From Pisolithus tinctorius (lineage: Eukaryota; Basidiomycota; Agaricomycetes; Boletales; Pisolithaceae), in contig JANFAH010000050.1 in assembly GCA_024663395.1 (NCBI GenBank), positions 434,001 to 498,000 on the forward strand: a DNA stretch of 64,000 nt, read 5' to 3'. The translations under genes were made by a program, and so were the position numbers. The notes under the pieces were generated by a model. That model saw only the letters and a program-made list of their open reading frames with translations, had not been told where the DNA came from and did not search any database. Shown piece after piece: positions 10,083 to 21,462 of this stretch (positions are counted from its first letter, which is position 1; each line of letters starts with the position of its first letter).

Positions 10083-11770
10083 TCAAGCAGCATGTGGGGC
10101 AGGATGTGGGACATTGCATGATGAGGGGTTGCAAGCAGGGTGAGTAGGCAGTGGATGGTGATGCCAAGCCCACAATAGAGGTGTATGTGGTGAGTGGGCC
10201 TGGCATCTTGGGTTGGGATGTGGGCAGTATTTATGGCTTCTGCATGACTGTGGTGCTAAGTGTCCTACAAACACTTGGGGATCATTATCTGATGATTCCC
10301 CATCACCCACATCCCTCAATTTCCTGATCCCATTGGCCCTGATGGCCTCAAGATAATTGGCTAGCACCTTCAAATGTGCAACATCCTTGTACAGTAACCA
10401 TGTTTGGTCACCAGCTGTCCAACATACCTCAAACATTGCATTGGAGTGGCTTCCACAATGCCAGATTATATGCTCTATGGCCCACTCACAGCTGCTTCTG
10501 CCAAACTCCAGGATCTGGTCATCCCATCTTCCAGGGAACTTCCTATTGTCATTTGGGATGTGGACTCTTAGTAATGACAAGTGGAGCATGTCATGTACAC
10601 CTTGTTGCTTCAGATTCATGGGGAGTTTGATCCTGTATGAGTAATTGCCAAAGTCCTCCACTATCCAGTAGGGTCCCATGAATTTTGGAACAAGCTTCTG
10701 AGATGTTCCCTTTGGGAGGCTAATATTCTTTGTAGACATGTATACTAGGTCCCCTTTGACAAATGGGCTGTCATGGCACTTTTTATTAGCACCAATCATC
10801 TGCATCATGTGTGCTTTCATGATTGCATCATGAGCATCCATGATTGTAAGTTTCATCCTGTTTGTGAATGCTCTAATGCTAGGGTACTCCTCTTTAGTAG
10901 GTGCATCCCAGATCATCTTCTGGGGCATGCAGCCAGTGTTCAGGAAGAAGGGTGTGTATCCTGTCGACTCAGATGTAGCACTGTTGATTGCGAAGTCAAT
11001 AGCAGGCAGTCTGGAGACCCAATCTTTTTGATTAGGTCTGATACAGCTATGCAGCATCTGGCCAATCATGCAATTGGCATGTTCAGTCACCCTGTCTGTC
11101 TCAGGATGATATGTGCTGGACAAATTCTGCTTGATGCTGATCAAGGTGTTTAGGTGCATCCAAAATAAACTCATGAACAATACATCATGATTGCTGATCA
11201 TGGCTCTTGGTAACCCATGATACACTTCTGCAAACATCAGCTCTGCAACTTTGTGTGCAATGTAGGTGGTTTTACTCAGTATGAGATGTACCATGGATGT
11301 TAGCAGGTCAATGATCACAGTTATCAAGTCATAGGTTCCATTCCAGTCCATTGATTTGGGGAGTGGACCCACAAAATCTACACCTATTGCTTCCCAGGGA
11401 TGAGAGGGTATGGGTAGTGGGTTGAGGAGTCCGAATGGCTTGTGTGTTGGGGGCTTACTGCACTGACATGTTCTGCATGATACACAAAATTCTGTGATGT
11501 CTTTTACCATAGTATGCCACCATAGGAACTCTCTTATATATGAGACTATTTTCTTCACTCCCAAATGAGCTAGTATTGAGTGCACTTGATCAATGACTTC
11601 TTCTCAAAGTCACCTACCATCAACTTCAATGTCTGGCATACAGAATACTGTGTGATCTGGTAGCTTTAACTTAATGAAGCTGTCTGAGGTGACCTTGAAG
11701 TTCTTAAACACCTTAGGGTCACTCATGATCTGCTTAAAAATATCAAAAAGATTGTCAGAAACTAAGTGTA
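10083..11770 (-). pseudogene. Ty3/gypsy integrase with C-terminal chromodomain-like tail
   Basis: A 500-codon frame (11585 to 10083), preceded by a short frame ending in a TGA near 11617, encodes the integrase: zinc-binding HHCC (HLGVKKIVSYIREFLWWH ... CVSCRTC), the core with GVDFVGPLP (first Asp) and YHPETDRVTEHAN (Glu), then the GPY-type segment FMGPYWIVEDFGNYSYRI. The tail WAIEHIIWHCGSHSNAMFEV resembles a chromodomain. The second catalytic Asp is gone: the usual SDRD reads SNHD near 11,195. Asp to Asn and Arg to His are both CpG transitions. The rest of the element is not attached in order; the fold-back element and a dispersed repeat flank it. Confidence 0.85.
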
Positions 11771-12880
11771 CTGGTATCACATTAGGGGTTGGTGGTGCAT
11801 ATCAAATCTTGGCAGAGCTATCACTGGATCAAAGATGGGATGACAGATGGATGGTGTTTCCAGATGGGGAAGTATTAAATCCAGAAATGGAGAGCATGAG
11901 TCAGGTGTCAAAGGGCTTGGGCATTGGGGGTCTGGGGAGTAATGGAGGCATAGGTGATTGCATCTCCCACCCATTCATCCTCTCAATGAAGTTAATAAAT
12001 ACTTCATGAATGAGGCTATGATGAAGGAGAGGGAGAAGGGGGGACATCTTCTGCTGGATCTTGCAATAAAATGGCAAGATGCATGCCATACTCATCATGG
12101 ATGCAATCAGGGAGGGCAGAGAACAGCTGAGTATACTGTAGCTGTCACAATCTGGGGAGAATGATGGACAAGATTGGAATAAAGATGTCACAGGGAGCAG
12201 GGAGGAAGGATCCATATGCTTCATCAAGTGGGGAAACCAAAATGACCACACAAGACCTTTCTAACCAAGTGACAGACCTGAGGTGACCAAAGAACATCCT
12301 TCTGGATGTCATACTTACAAGGAGAACACATTGACCAAGCTGCATGGGCTGAGATGGGGCTGAAAATGACAGAATGTACCAGGGGGCTTCAGGAGAGAAG
12401 CTGGTAGGAAAACCTGGCAGATATATGTAGCCACTGTCTCATGACATGATCAACATGGTGTCCATATCCAATGGACTTGGTGAAATGAGCATCTGATGGA
12501 TGGAGTGCCATAGAAACATGTAGAGTGCAAGGATCCTTTCCAAACCTGGAAGGCAGGATTGTGTGGCTGAGCACTATAGGCAAGTGTGGGAATGGAGTTG
12601 ATATCTTTGGAAATGGTGGAGATACAATGAAAACTGGAATGCCATACACAGGCACTAAGAACTTTTGATGGGCACTTAACTCACTTCCTCTTTTCTCTCT
12701 GATGACTTGTTCTTGTGCAAAGGATGACTGCTAATGTCCAGCTGTTCTTCTACACATGAGGGCTTTAGTCTTTCATCTCCATTCATGGCACTGTGTGCAA
12801 CTTGTTGATGAGTTAAGCAGAGTCAGCTGCAACCATGTCCATAACATCTTTGGTGTGTGACAGCACACCAGCAATCTTGC
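11765..12880 (-). repeat. Dispersed 1.1-kb repeat, copy A
   Basis: This stretch matches 46,497-47,640 in reverse orientation. Matching landmarks include the frame MPVYGI-VFI-SPPFPKI and the peptide VLLVSMTSRRMFFGHLRS. On the minus strand it starts TGTCACACACCAAAG near 12,880. It runs directly into the integrase frame at VIPVHLVSDNL, so at least its 3' end belongs to the same gypsy pol (the region between RNase H and integrase). Its 5' TG start could instead mark an LTR edge. The many TGA stops make the exact protein unreadable. Confidence 0.55.
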
Positions 12881-13001
12881 AATCCAACATTGACTTCAAC
12901 AACATCACACTATACCAACATCTCAGCAACCACAACCACCCCCTAAATCCACTGTCATTCTCCCATACCCAACCAACCTGACACCAAAACCTTCTGAGCT
13001 A

Positions 13002-14071
13002 TGGCCAGTATGGATCAGCTAGAGCAATGGCAACCACACCCTGATGTCATTCAGTCACTAAACATCCCACCAGATATCTGAGACAGAGTGCAGGAGGCCA
13101 CCCTCAGGGGATGGAAAAAAAGTACCAGAGCATTGTATGGAGCAGGGCTCCTAGTTTACCACATTTTCTGTGACAGCAGGAATGCCCCAGAAGAAGAATG
13201 AGCACCAGCAGATACCAACCTAATCTCCATCTTCATCTCTTCACTAGCTGGCTCCTACTCAGGGAAAACCATCCAGGGATACATATATAGCATGCACATG
13301 TGGCACACCCTCAATGGCCTGCCATGGATTCTACGCAAAGACCAAATAGCAACAATGTTGAAGGGAGCAGCCAAGATCACCCCTCCCTCCCCCAAACAAA
13401 ACCTCTGAAAACCCATGACAGTACAGATGATATGTGACTTCCACAGACACCTACAGGAGGAAGCCCCCCTGGACATAGTTATGTTTGCCTGCTTAACAAC
13501 CACCTTTTATGCAGCCACCCAGGTAAGAGAGGTCATGACCAAATGCCTCAATGCCTTTGACCTTATGCTTCACATCACCCCCAATGGAGTATGTGAGGAC
13601 ACAGACCACAACAGCCTCACCACCACATTGTTCCTCCTGCCAAGCACAAAGTCAAACCCCAGAGGCGAAGAAGTGAACTGGGTGAAACAGTTGGGCCTGT
13701 CTGAACTTTATGAAACACTCACCAGCATCTACAGATCAATGACCCACTGCCAATGGCCCCCTTTCCACTTACAAGAAAGATGGCAAACATCATCCCCTAA
13801 TGTGCCAAGCCTTCATCTCATGCCTGAAGAAACTAACAAAAGCAGTGGGCCACAACCACATACACAGACATGGGCTCAGGACTGGAGCTATGCTAGAGTA
13901 CCTACTACCAGGAATACCCTTCAAAGTGATAAAGGTCAAAGGGAGGTGGGCAAGCAATGCCTTTCAACTCTACCTGAGGAAGCACAACCACATACTCACA
14001 CCATACATACAAGCCATGCCCACTGAGACAGCCACCAAATTCATGTGCATAGCCATGCCCTCAGTCTGCTG
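13002..14071 (+). pseudogene. Tyrosine recombinase (phage-integrase fold) relic
   Basis: Joined frames give AGLLVYHIFCDS, then SLAGSYSGKTIQGYIYSMHMWH, FACLTTTFYAATQVREV, and in a second frame (13800-14071) HGLRTGAMLEYLLPGIPF followed by VKVKGRWASNAFQLYLRKH. This is the order seen in the tyrosine recombinases amplified in agaricomycete genomes. HxxR (HGLR), the GRWAS block and the YLRKH nucleophile Tyr are present. The first catalytic Arg is replaced by Gln (TQVRE where TARxGE is usual). There are TGA stops near 13,078, 13,199 and 13,406 and a frameshift near 13,735. Whether it came from a Crypton-like DNA transposon or another YR element cannot be told. Confidence 0.8.
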
Positions 14072-14159
14072 AAGAGACACACATGAGTAGAACCCAATGC
14101 CCTCCTAGTTGGCAGGGAGCCAAGCATCAGCCTGTTGTGTCAGGCAGTTCCCTCATAAT

Positions 14160-14757
14160 ACCTGGGATCCACAGCTAATGCTCAGATCAGATCCCCTTTT
14201 CACCACAGCCAGAAGGCACTTTTCACCTTCACCCACTCCCTGCTCACATATATACCATACCTTTCATAGCATCAGACTCTTTCCCCTAAGCTTAGACATC
14301 TACAACATGCAAAGATAGTGATACTAGTACATAGGAGGTACAAAAAGTAATAGAATATTGTCTTTGCATGAGTGGCTGTGTTGCTGTGCTCCTCATTTTT
14401 TCCCTTCCTCCACCATCATTGGAACCCAGCCCATAGCATGGGCCTTCTTACCATTCACTTTTCACCTTCCTACCACTCCACTGAATTCTCAAGGCCCACA
14501 AGCCCTCTCAAACTTCTCCTCACTCAAATCACACCAAGCTGCTGTGTTGGGACTGTGGTCCCCAGAGACAGGTACTACTCATCATGAAGTGTCCCACCTG
14601 CCCCCACAGCTATGCTTGTCTTAGATCACCTTCTCACCATGGCCAGAAGGTGCTTTGTGCCTTCACCCACTCCCTGCTCACATATATACTATCCCTTTCA
14701 TAGCATCAGACTCTTCCCCCTAAGCTTACACATCTATGACATGCAAAGAGGAATCCT
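14160..14757 (+). repeat. Pair of direct repeats, about 160-180 bp each
   Basis: The segments 14,160-14,320 and 14,580-14,757 share CACTCCCTGCTCACATATAT, then CATAGCATCAGACTCTT and CATGCAAAGA, about 434 bp apart. Each contains a CATATATA box, so they could be repeated promoter or LTR pieces of the recombinase element just upstream or of the gag relic just downstream. The sequence between them has no convincing gene. Confidence 0.55.
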
Positions 14758-14758
14758 T

Positions 14759-15318
14759 TTATTTCAAGGTCCAGAGTTTGGCAATGGCAGTGCTGGCAGA
14801 ATTGGCAGGGGTAAACAATGCTTTGAATGCAGTTTTGAAATCTGCAAAAGACCCAAAGCTGGGAGGGTTCTTTTCTAGTGAGGTTTTCTGGAAGGTTGCT
14901 GCCCAAGAACAAACCTCTCCTTTCATATAAGACAGGGCACAGCTGACCTGTTTCATGTCTGTGTCATAGGCTTCTTCATTCACCAGTAGGTAAGTCTGGA
15001 CTGCAAGCAACCAGCACAGGGCAGTCATTTGGTCTCTGTCAAATTTGGTAGGAGCACCAACCTTCAATTCAGTTTCCTTGGCAACAGAGTTGGCTGTAGC
15101 CCTCAACAATGATCCAGTCATTTTGGTCATAGGTGGGGGTGTGGGTGTAGGTGTGGATACAGGTGGGATGGAAGTATCAAGGGAAGCAAGAGACTGAGAG
15201 AGGAGGTTTAAGAGGATACCAAAGGCAAAGCCTCTATCTGGACTTTCTGGTTTGTTAGAGGTGGAGTTGGTGACAGTGCTCTCTTGTTTGCCTTCTGAGG
15301 AAGGTCCTTGTTCAGGTC
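14759..15318 (-). pseudogene. gag: Ty3/gypsy gag fragment of a second family
   Basis: One frame runs from about 15,318 to 14,759. A Ser/Thr/Pro-rich N-terminus (PSSEGKQESTVTNSTSNKP ... VSTPTPTPPP) is followed by a retrotransposon gag core: LKVGAPTKFDRDQMTALCWL, LLVNEEAYDTDMKQVSCALS, then WAATFQKTSLEKNPPSFGSF and FKALFTPANSASTAIAKLWT. It is cut at 14,759 by the direct-repeat unit. No zinc knuckle or pol follows. The family differs from the gag of the inverted pair. Confidence 0.75.
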
Positions 15319-15975
15319 ACAATGGCACTCCATGCCAGTTGTTTCAAGGGAATGTGGTGGTTCACTGGAAAGAGACCATTCAGCATGAGGCTGTTAGACT
15401 TGAGCTTTTATTATGCTAAGACTGAAGTCAAAGTGTAATGGGAGCTCAGTCACAGACTTGTGGTTTCTACTGAGCAAATGGCTTCAGTAACCCTTTTAAT
15501 CAACAAGGGATTTGGCAATGCTGATAAGAGTATCCTGGTTGGGGATCTGAGGACAAAGTTCTGAGGACACTGCATATAATTGAGCAGCTCAAGTCTGGCT
15601 TTCCAGGACTTAAGCTGATGGTCTACATACCATACAAGAGGCAGATCATGAGGCATCTGCAGGTTCATGGCGAAATATGCCATTGGTTGAACAATGGTGA
15701 CATGCAAACACAGAAAAGCACTGAGACAGTACTGATAATGGTGGAAGTAAATGTCTATTGGATCAGGGAATAGATGGCTGAGAAAAGAAAGAACAGTGTG
15801 ACAGAAGTGAACATGAGGAAACAAATAGGCAAAATGTAACACCACCAGGGCATTCACTCACTTGCGGGGCTAGGCAGGCCACAGGGGACCCTTACTAGAC
15901 AGCTAAACCAGTGGTGTAGTGCAACATTTGTAGGATCAATTGACCATCACATCCTTAAAGCTTCTAAAAATTAAA
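15319..15975. other. Region upstream of the gag relic, no gene recognised
   Basis: On the minus strand this precedes the gag fragment and may hold what remains of its leader and 5' LTR (an AATAAAAGC motif lies near 15,403). A 135-codon minus-strand frame at 15,450-15,857 has no motif I can name and low-complexity content. Confidence 0.35.
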
Positions 15976-15979
15976 AATT

Positions 15980-17080
15980 AAAAAGCTGACTCAAAGGTTG
16001 ATGCCACCAGACACATTTGTGAGAATTGTGACATGGTGGTGCAGTTTGGATGCATGTGGGACTTTGGAAACTGTTGCATACATATATTGCCAGCTCCCAG
16101 CAATCCATATGGGTCTTACAAAGGCAGCATAAATTCCTGTCCTCTGGTGCCAAGAAATCAGGTTTCAAATTTGAAGGCTGCACAGAACTACATGAGAAGA
16201 CATGAATGTACACCATAATGAACACATTCCAAGTTTCACAGGGTTCTCCATAACAATAGGGGATTACAAAAAAGACACTGGTGGGCAGTGTGATGCTGCA
16301 AATCAAATCTTCATGCTGGTTAGCAGATGGAAACCAAGGGACTTACCAAAAACAGTGAACTGCATAAGAGCTGAAATTATCTTTTTTCATTTCAGGAATT
16401 CCTTTGCTGTGGAAAATTCAAATAGGACTTCCATCATTGTGGTAAAGAATATATCTTACACATCTGGTTTGCCTGTGCTATACCCACAAGCATGGGGCAT
16501 AAATCATCCACACTTTCACCATGCTGCTGGAAGGCTTTTGCAATGTATGCATGAACATTATCTTGGACACCTGATCTCTGATATTTTCCAACAGCCACTA
16601 GCAGGTCCTGCTGCAAATCCTGTCTTGCAGTACTCCTATCCTTGACCTGCAACTGGAAATATAAGTATTCAAAAACAATTACACAACCTATAATCATGAG
16701 CTTGTGATTAAAGTGGCATCAAAATATATAATTTACCAATGCCATGTTCAACAAGTGCCATCAGGGAAGGCTGCCTTGATGTGGACAATGTAGGGATGGA
16801 GATTGAATGGCTGCTGTGTATGATGGGTTGCTATGCCCAATGAATTTAACCAATCATAGGCTGATCACAACAAATAATTGAAGTGAAACTTACAACCTGA
16901 CAACATATCAAGGGCAGGATAGAAGCCAATGATAAAGTAAGAAAAACAATGACAAACCAACTGTAAAACATATGGGAAATGGATGAGTACAAGATGTGGA
17001 TCAAAACCATACATTCTGGAAGATAAGAATACAAGGCATACACCATAGAAAGAATGCACTTACATCCTAACACAATGCCT
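15980..17080 (-). other. Exon-like segments of an unidentified gene
   Basis: Three minus-strand pieces have splice-like borders. One near 17,010-16,900 contains RMYGFDPHLVLIHFPYVLQL and FSYFIIGFYPALDMLS. One at 16,640-16,455 starts after TTTCCAG with LQVKDRSTARQDLQQDLLVA and runs to MLVGIAQANQM. One lies near 16,160-15,985. I cannot join them with confidence or name a family. CpG is nearly absent, as in the surrounding relics, so this is probably a decayed transposon-associated gene. Confidence 0.3.
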
Positions 17081-17239
17081 CAACAATATTGCAGATATCC
17101 ATGCATTGATGAAGCTTACCATCTATTTAATTTGAAGACCTTGTGAAAAGTCTGCTAAGTGGGCAATTTTGACAATACTCACTTTCTAAGACCAAAAGGT
17201 CAACAGTAACATAGTAAAGATGGTGAATGTACATTTGCC

Positions 17240-20040
17240 TCTAGCAGATTCTGGTGAAACATCACTCACATCCTATAAATGTAAAAGAAACAGGGTAGGA
17301 GAGAAAACATGTTTGGCAAGCATGCATTGGCACCATTTTCCATGCATCCACTCACATCCTATGAATGCAAGTCCAGCAAGGGGTGGTGAACATAATCAGC
17401 ATGCATCCACTTCCATCTGCCATGACTATACTCACAAGCTATGAACCCCAGTCCAACAGGGTGGGAGTGAACATATCAGCATGGATCCTCCTCCACCTGC
17501 AATTCCTCCACTCACCTCCTATAAACCAAAGTGCAACAGGGTAGGGGCCAACATGTTGGCATGCATCCACCACCTGCTATGACTTCACTCACTTCCTATG
17601 AACCCCATTCCAACAGGGGGGGAGTGAACACTTCAGCATGCATCTACCACCATCTCACATGACTCCACTCACAAACTATGAAGCACAGTCCAAAAAAGCA
17701 GGAGTAAACATGTCAGCATGCATGCACTATCATCTGCCATGGCTCCACTCACCTCCTATGAACCCCAGTCCAATAGGGTGGGAGTGAACATGTCAGCATG
17801 CATCTTCCACCATCTGAAAGACTCCACTAACTTCCTATGAACCCCAGTCCAACAGGGTGGAAGTGAACATGTCAGCATCCATCCACCCCATCTGCATGGC
17901 CACACTCACTTCCTATGAATGCCAGTCCAACAGGGTGGGTGTGAACACATTAGCATGCATCCACCTCCATCTCCCATGACTCCACTCACAAACTATGAAG
18001 CCCAGTCCAACAGGATGGGAGTGAACATGTCAGCATGCATCCACCACCATGTTTCATGACTACACTCACTCCCTATGAACCCCAGTCCAACATGGTGAGA
18101 GTCAAAAAGTCAACATGCATCAACCACCATCTGCATGACCCCACTCACTTCCTATGAACCCCAGTCCAACAGGGTGGGATTGAACATGTCAGTATAAAGC
18201 CACCACCATCTGCCATGACTCCACTCACTCCCTATGAACCAGTGCAACAGGGTGGGATTGAACATGTCAGCATGTATCCACCACCATCTGCCATGACCCC
18301 ACTCACTCTCTATGAACCCCAGTCCAACAAGGTGGGAGTGAACCTGTCAGCATACATCCATCATCATCTGCAATGACTCCACTCACTCCCTATGAACCCC
18401 AGTCCAACAAGGTGGGAGTGAACATGTCAGCATGCATCCACCACCACCTCCCATGAGTCTACTCACAAACTATGAAGCCAAGTCCAACATTGTGGGGGTG
18501 AACATGTTAGCATGCATCCACCACCATTTCCCATGACTGCACTCACTCCCTATGAACCCCAATCCAACAGGGTGGGTGTGAACACATCAGCATGCATCCA
18601 CCACCATCTGCCATGACTTTACTCACTCTCTATGAACCCCAGTCCAACAGGGTGGGAGTGGAAATGTCAGCATGCATCCACCCTCATCTGCCATGATTCC
18701 ACTCACTCTCTATGAACCCCAGTCCAACAGGGTGGGAGTGAACATGTCAGCGAGCATCCTCCACCATCTACATGACCCCACTCACTTCCTATGAACCCCA
18801 GTCCAACAGGGTGGGAGTGAACAGGTCAGCATGCATGCATCCATCACCATCTGCCATGACTCCACTCACAAACTATGAAGCCCAGTTCAAACAACATAGG
18901 AATGAACATGTCAGCATGCATCCATCACCACTACCATGACTCCACTGACTTCCTATGAACCCCAATCCAACAGGATGGTAGCAAACATGTCAGCATGCAT
19001 CCACCTCCACCTGCCATGGCTCTGCTCACAAACTGTGAACCCCAGTCCAACAGGGTGGCAATGAATGTGTCAGCATACATGCACCACCACCTGACATGAC
19101 TCCACTGACTTCCTTTGAACCCCAATCCAACAGGATGGGAGCAAACATGTCAGCATGCATCCACCACCATCTACATGACCCCACTGACTTCCTATGAACA
19201 CCAGCCCAACAAGGTTGGAGTGGACATGTCAGCATGCATCCATCACCACCTGCATGACTCCACTCACTCCCTATTAACCCAGTCCAATAGGGTGGGAGTG
19301 AACATGTCAGCATGCATCCACCACTCTGCCATGACTGCACTCACAAACTACAAACCCCAATCCAACAAGGTCAGAGTGAAGATGTCAGCATCCACCATCA
19401 TCTACCATGACTTCACTCACTTTCTATGAACCCCAGTCCAACAGGATGGGAGTGGACATGTCAGCATGCTTCCACTGCAATCTGCCAAGACTCCACTCAC
19501 TCCCTATGAACCCCAGTTCAACAGAGTGAGAGTGAACATGTCAGCATGCATACACCACCATCTCCCATGGCTCCACTCACTCTCTATGAACCCCAACAGC
19601 ATGCAAATGAACATGTCAGCATACACCCCTCTCCACCTCCATGGCTCCACTCACAAACTATGAACCCCAATCCAACAGGTTGGAAGTGTGGAGTGAACAT
19701 GTTACCATGCATCTACAACCATCTCTCATGACTCCACTCACTCTCTATGAACACCAGTCCAACAAGTGGGAGCAAACATGTCAGCAAGCATCCACCATCA
19801 TCTGCTCTGACTCCACTCACTTCCTATGAACCCCAGTCCAACAGGGTGGGAGTGGGGAATAAACATGTCAGCATGCCTCCACCACCATCTGCCATGGCTC
19901 CACTCACTTTCTATGAACCCCAGTACAATGAGGTGGGATTGATCATGGTCAACATCCATCCAATATCATCTTCCCTGAAGCAACCTACATACTATTAATC
20001 ACAGTCCAACACAACAGCAGCAATCATGTTCAGCATCAGT
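17240..20040. repeat. Satellite array of about 80-bp units, roughly 34 copies
   Basis: The unit reads roughly CCACTCACTCCCTATGAACC, CCAGTCCAACAGGGTGGGAG, TGAACATGTCAGCATGCATC, CACCACCATCTGCCATGACT. One clean unit (about 18,267-18,346) counts 80 bp. The central copies are most alike, while those at 17.26-17.5 and 19.9-20.04 kb are degenerate, as in arrays maintained by unequal exchange. Because 80 is not a multiple of three, frames rotate between copies, so open frames on both strands are not genes. CpG is essentially absent. Confidence 0.9.
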
Positions 20041-20155
20041 TATACTTGCACTTGCAGAATTTTACACACTTTCTATACCCTAATTAGCCTCTTATTCACC
20101 AAAAAGACTGGTTGCTTACATAGGGGAACCATGTTGCAAGGACATATACTAAGGT

Positions 20156-20191
20156 GTCCAAATTAATTTGGACAGCTTCACTGTACATCAC
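20156..20191. repeat. 18-bp perfect palindrome next to a mariner-like end
   Basis: GTCCAAATTAATTTGGAC (20,156-20,173) is a perfect palindrome. It is followed by AGCTTCACTGTA, so in reverse the sequence reads TA-CAGTGAAGCTGTCC, like a Tc1/mariner terminal repeat and similar to the TA-CAGTGGCTC end of the fold-back element. No partner end or transposase is visible nearby; it may be a stranded terminus. Confidence 0.5.
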
Positions 20192-20245
20192 CCTCCTCAA
20201 TGTCCTTTCACTAGTCAGTACCCTGTAGAACTTGATTTTTACCAC

Positions 20246-21462
20246 TCACTTCATTATGGCAAATTCCATGCAGAGCCCCAAGTTTGACTGCTGTGATGAT
20301 ATCAGCAGTCCTTGCAGGCCTTCCTCTGTCAAAGCATTTGCTGTGCACTTCAATAGCTCTTCACAATCTGCACTCTCCTGTTCCATACCTGAGGAGACAC
20401 ATGCTAATCCACAGTTTTGTTATTCATGACTTACTTACCAGTGAGCATCAGGTAGTTTTGAGGTGGAAACTGCAGTTCATTCAGCCACCCTTTGATCTTT
20501 TCCAGACAGCCCTTTTGCAGCTGTTTTTCTACCTCTGGTGCTTCTTTCATTGCATCATCTACAGTTAACCCCCTTCTCATAAGCTCCTGAACTGCATCAA
20601 GATTTAAGGTGTCTGCCTTTGTTAGTAGCACAATCACAGGAACTGTGCAAATCCTCAGTCTTTGCACGAAGTGTCATGTGATATTTGTGTACACATACCA
20701 TGTCCTGAATCACACTCATTAAAGAACTTCCTTTCAGCAGCCATCACCATCCTATGGCTTTCATTTAAAGGAATGCAATACCTAAATCAAATACAAGGAC
20801 CAAGTCAGTGCACTTCCAGGCATGCTAGTCAGACATGTCCCTACCAAATTGCATGTATTCTCCTCTCCAGTTTAGTGGCCTTAGCACGATCTGTGACAAA
20901 CTTCTTCATATGATCAAACTCTGCCTCGCTCTCCGCCTCGAATCCACAGGAGTCATGGAACACAAAGTGCGGGTTACTTTTAAACACTAGCTCATCCTCA
21001 ATGTCATGGTAGCCACGCTGCATAAGTTTGTCGTGAGCACCATGTAATTTCACGTGGTGGCCTTACCCCCAGTGAACCCCACACCGCCCTAGTATCAACC
21101 TGGCAGAATGACATGTTGACAAGTACGAAGCACAAAACACACCCACACGTACCTTCTTTCCTTTTCCGTAGAAAATCTCAGGCTGATCCGTAGTGTTACA
21201 GACCCGTTGTAAAATAGTTCTTTTACCCGCATTTGCTCTGCCCATGACAAGAATGCGAAAACGAGGGATGCGATCAATCTGCTTTTTCGCCTCGGCAGGA
21301 TCTAAGCGATAGTCTGAAGCCCGTGTAGGAACCACTGCGTGCGGGACAACATGAAGGAGTGGCTTTAGTAGGGAGGGGAGCTAGTAACACACCAGTATCG
21401 TCACTCGGAGGTAGAGTACGCTGCGGCAAACGCGACCAGAAACGAAGAGGGTTTGGCGCCAT
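20246..21462 (-). CDS. P-loop GTPase-like protein, probably degenerate, crossing the CpG boundary
   Basis: Exons: 21,462-21,393 (MAPNPLRFWSRLPQR...), 21,334-21,153, about 21,056-20,843, about 20,785-20,700, 20,655 to about 20,433, and one to the stop at 20,246. Introns are about 45-60 bp or slightly longer with GT-AG ends. The protein has a G1 loop (ILVMGRANAGKRTILQRV), a FVFHDSCGFEAES segment in the switch region, WYCIPLNESHRMV and VIVLLTKADTLN (G4-like). Such G-domain proteins of unknown role are common in Agaricomycetes. Two oddities: the Walker A Ser/Thr after GK is Arg, and no AG brings exon 3 into phase with exon 2. The final TGA overlaps a GTGAGT donor-like site, so a longer original gene is possible. 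Confidence 0.6.

Noticed and set aside
18931..19998. Several 60-104 codon ORFs on both strands in the satellite
   Set aside because: They repeat with the 80-bp unit, whose length rotates the reading frame; openness comes from the lack of stops in the unit.
17240..20040. CRISPR-like array
   Set aside because: Units are continuous and near-identical without unique spacers, and the context is eukaryotic.
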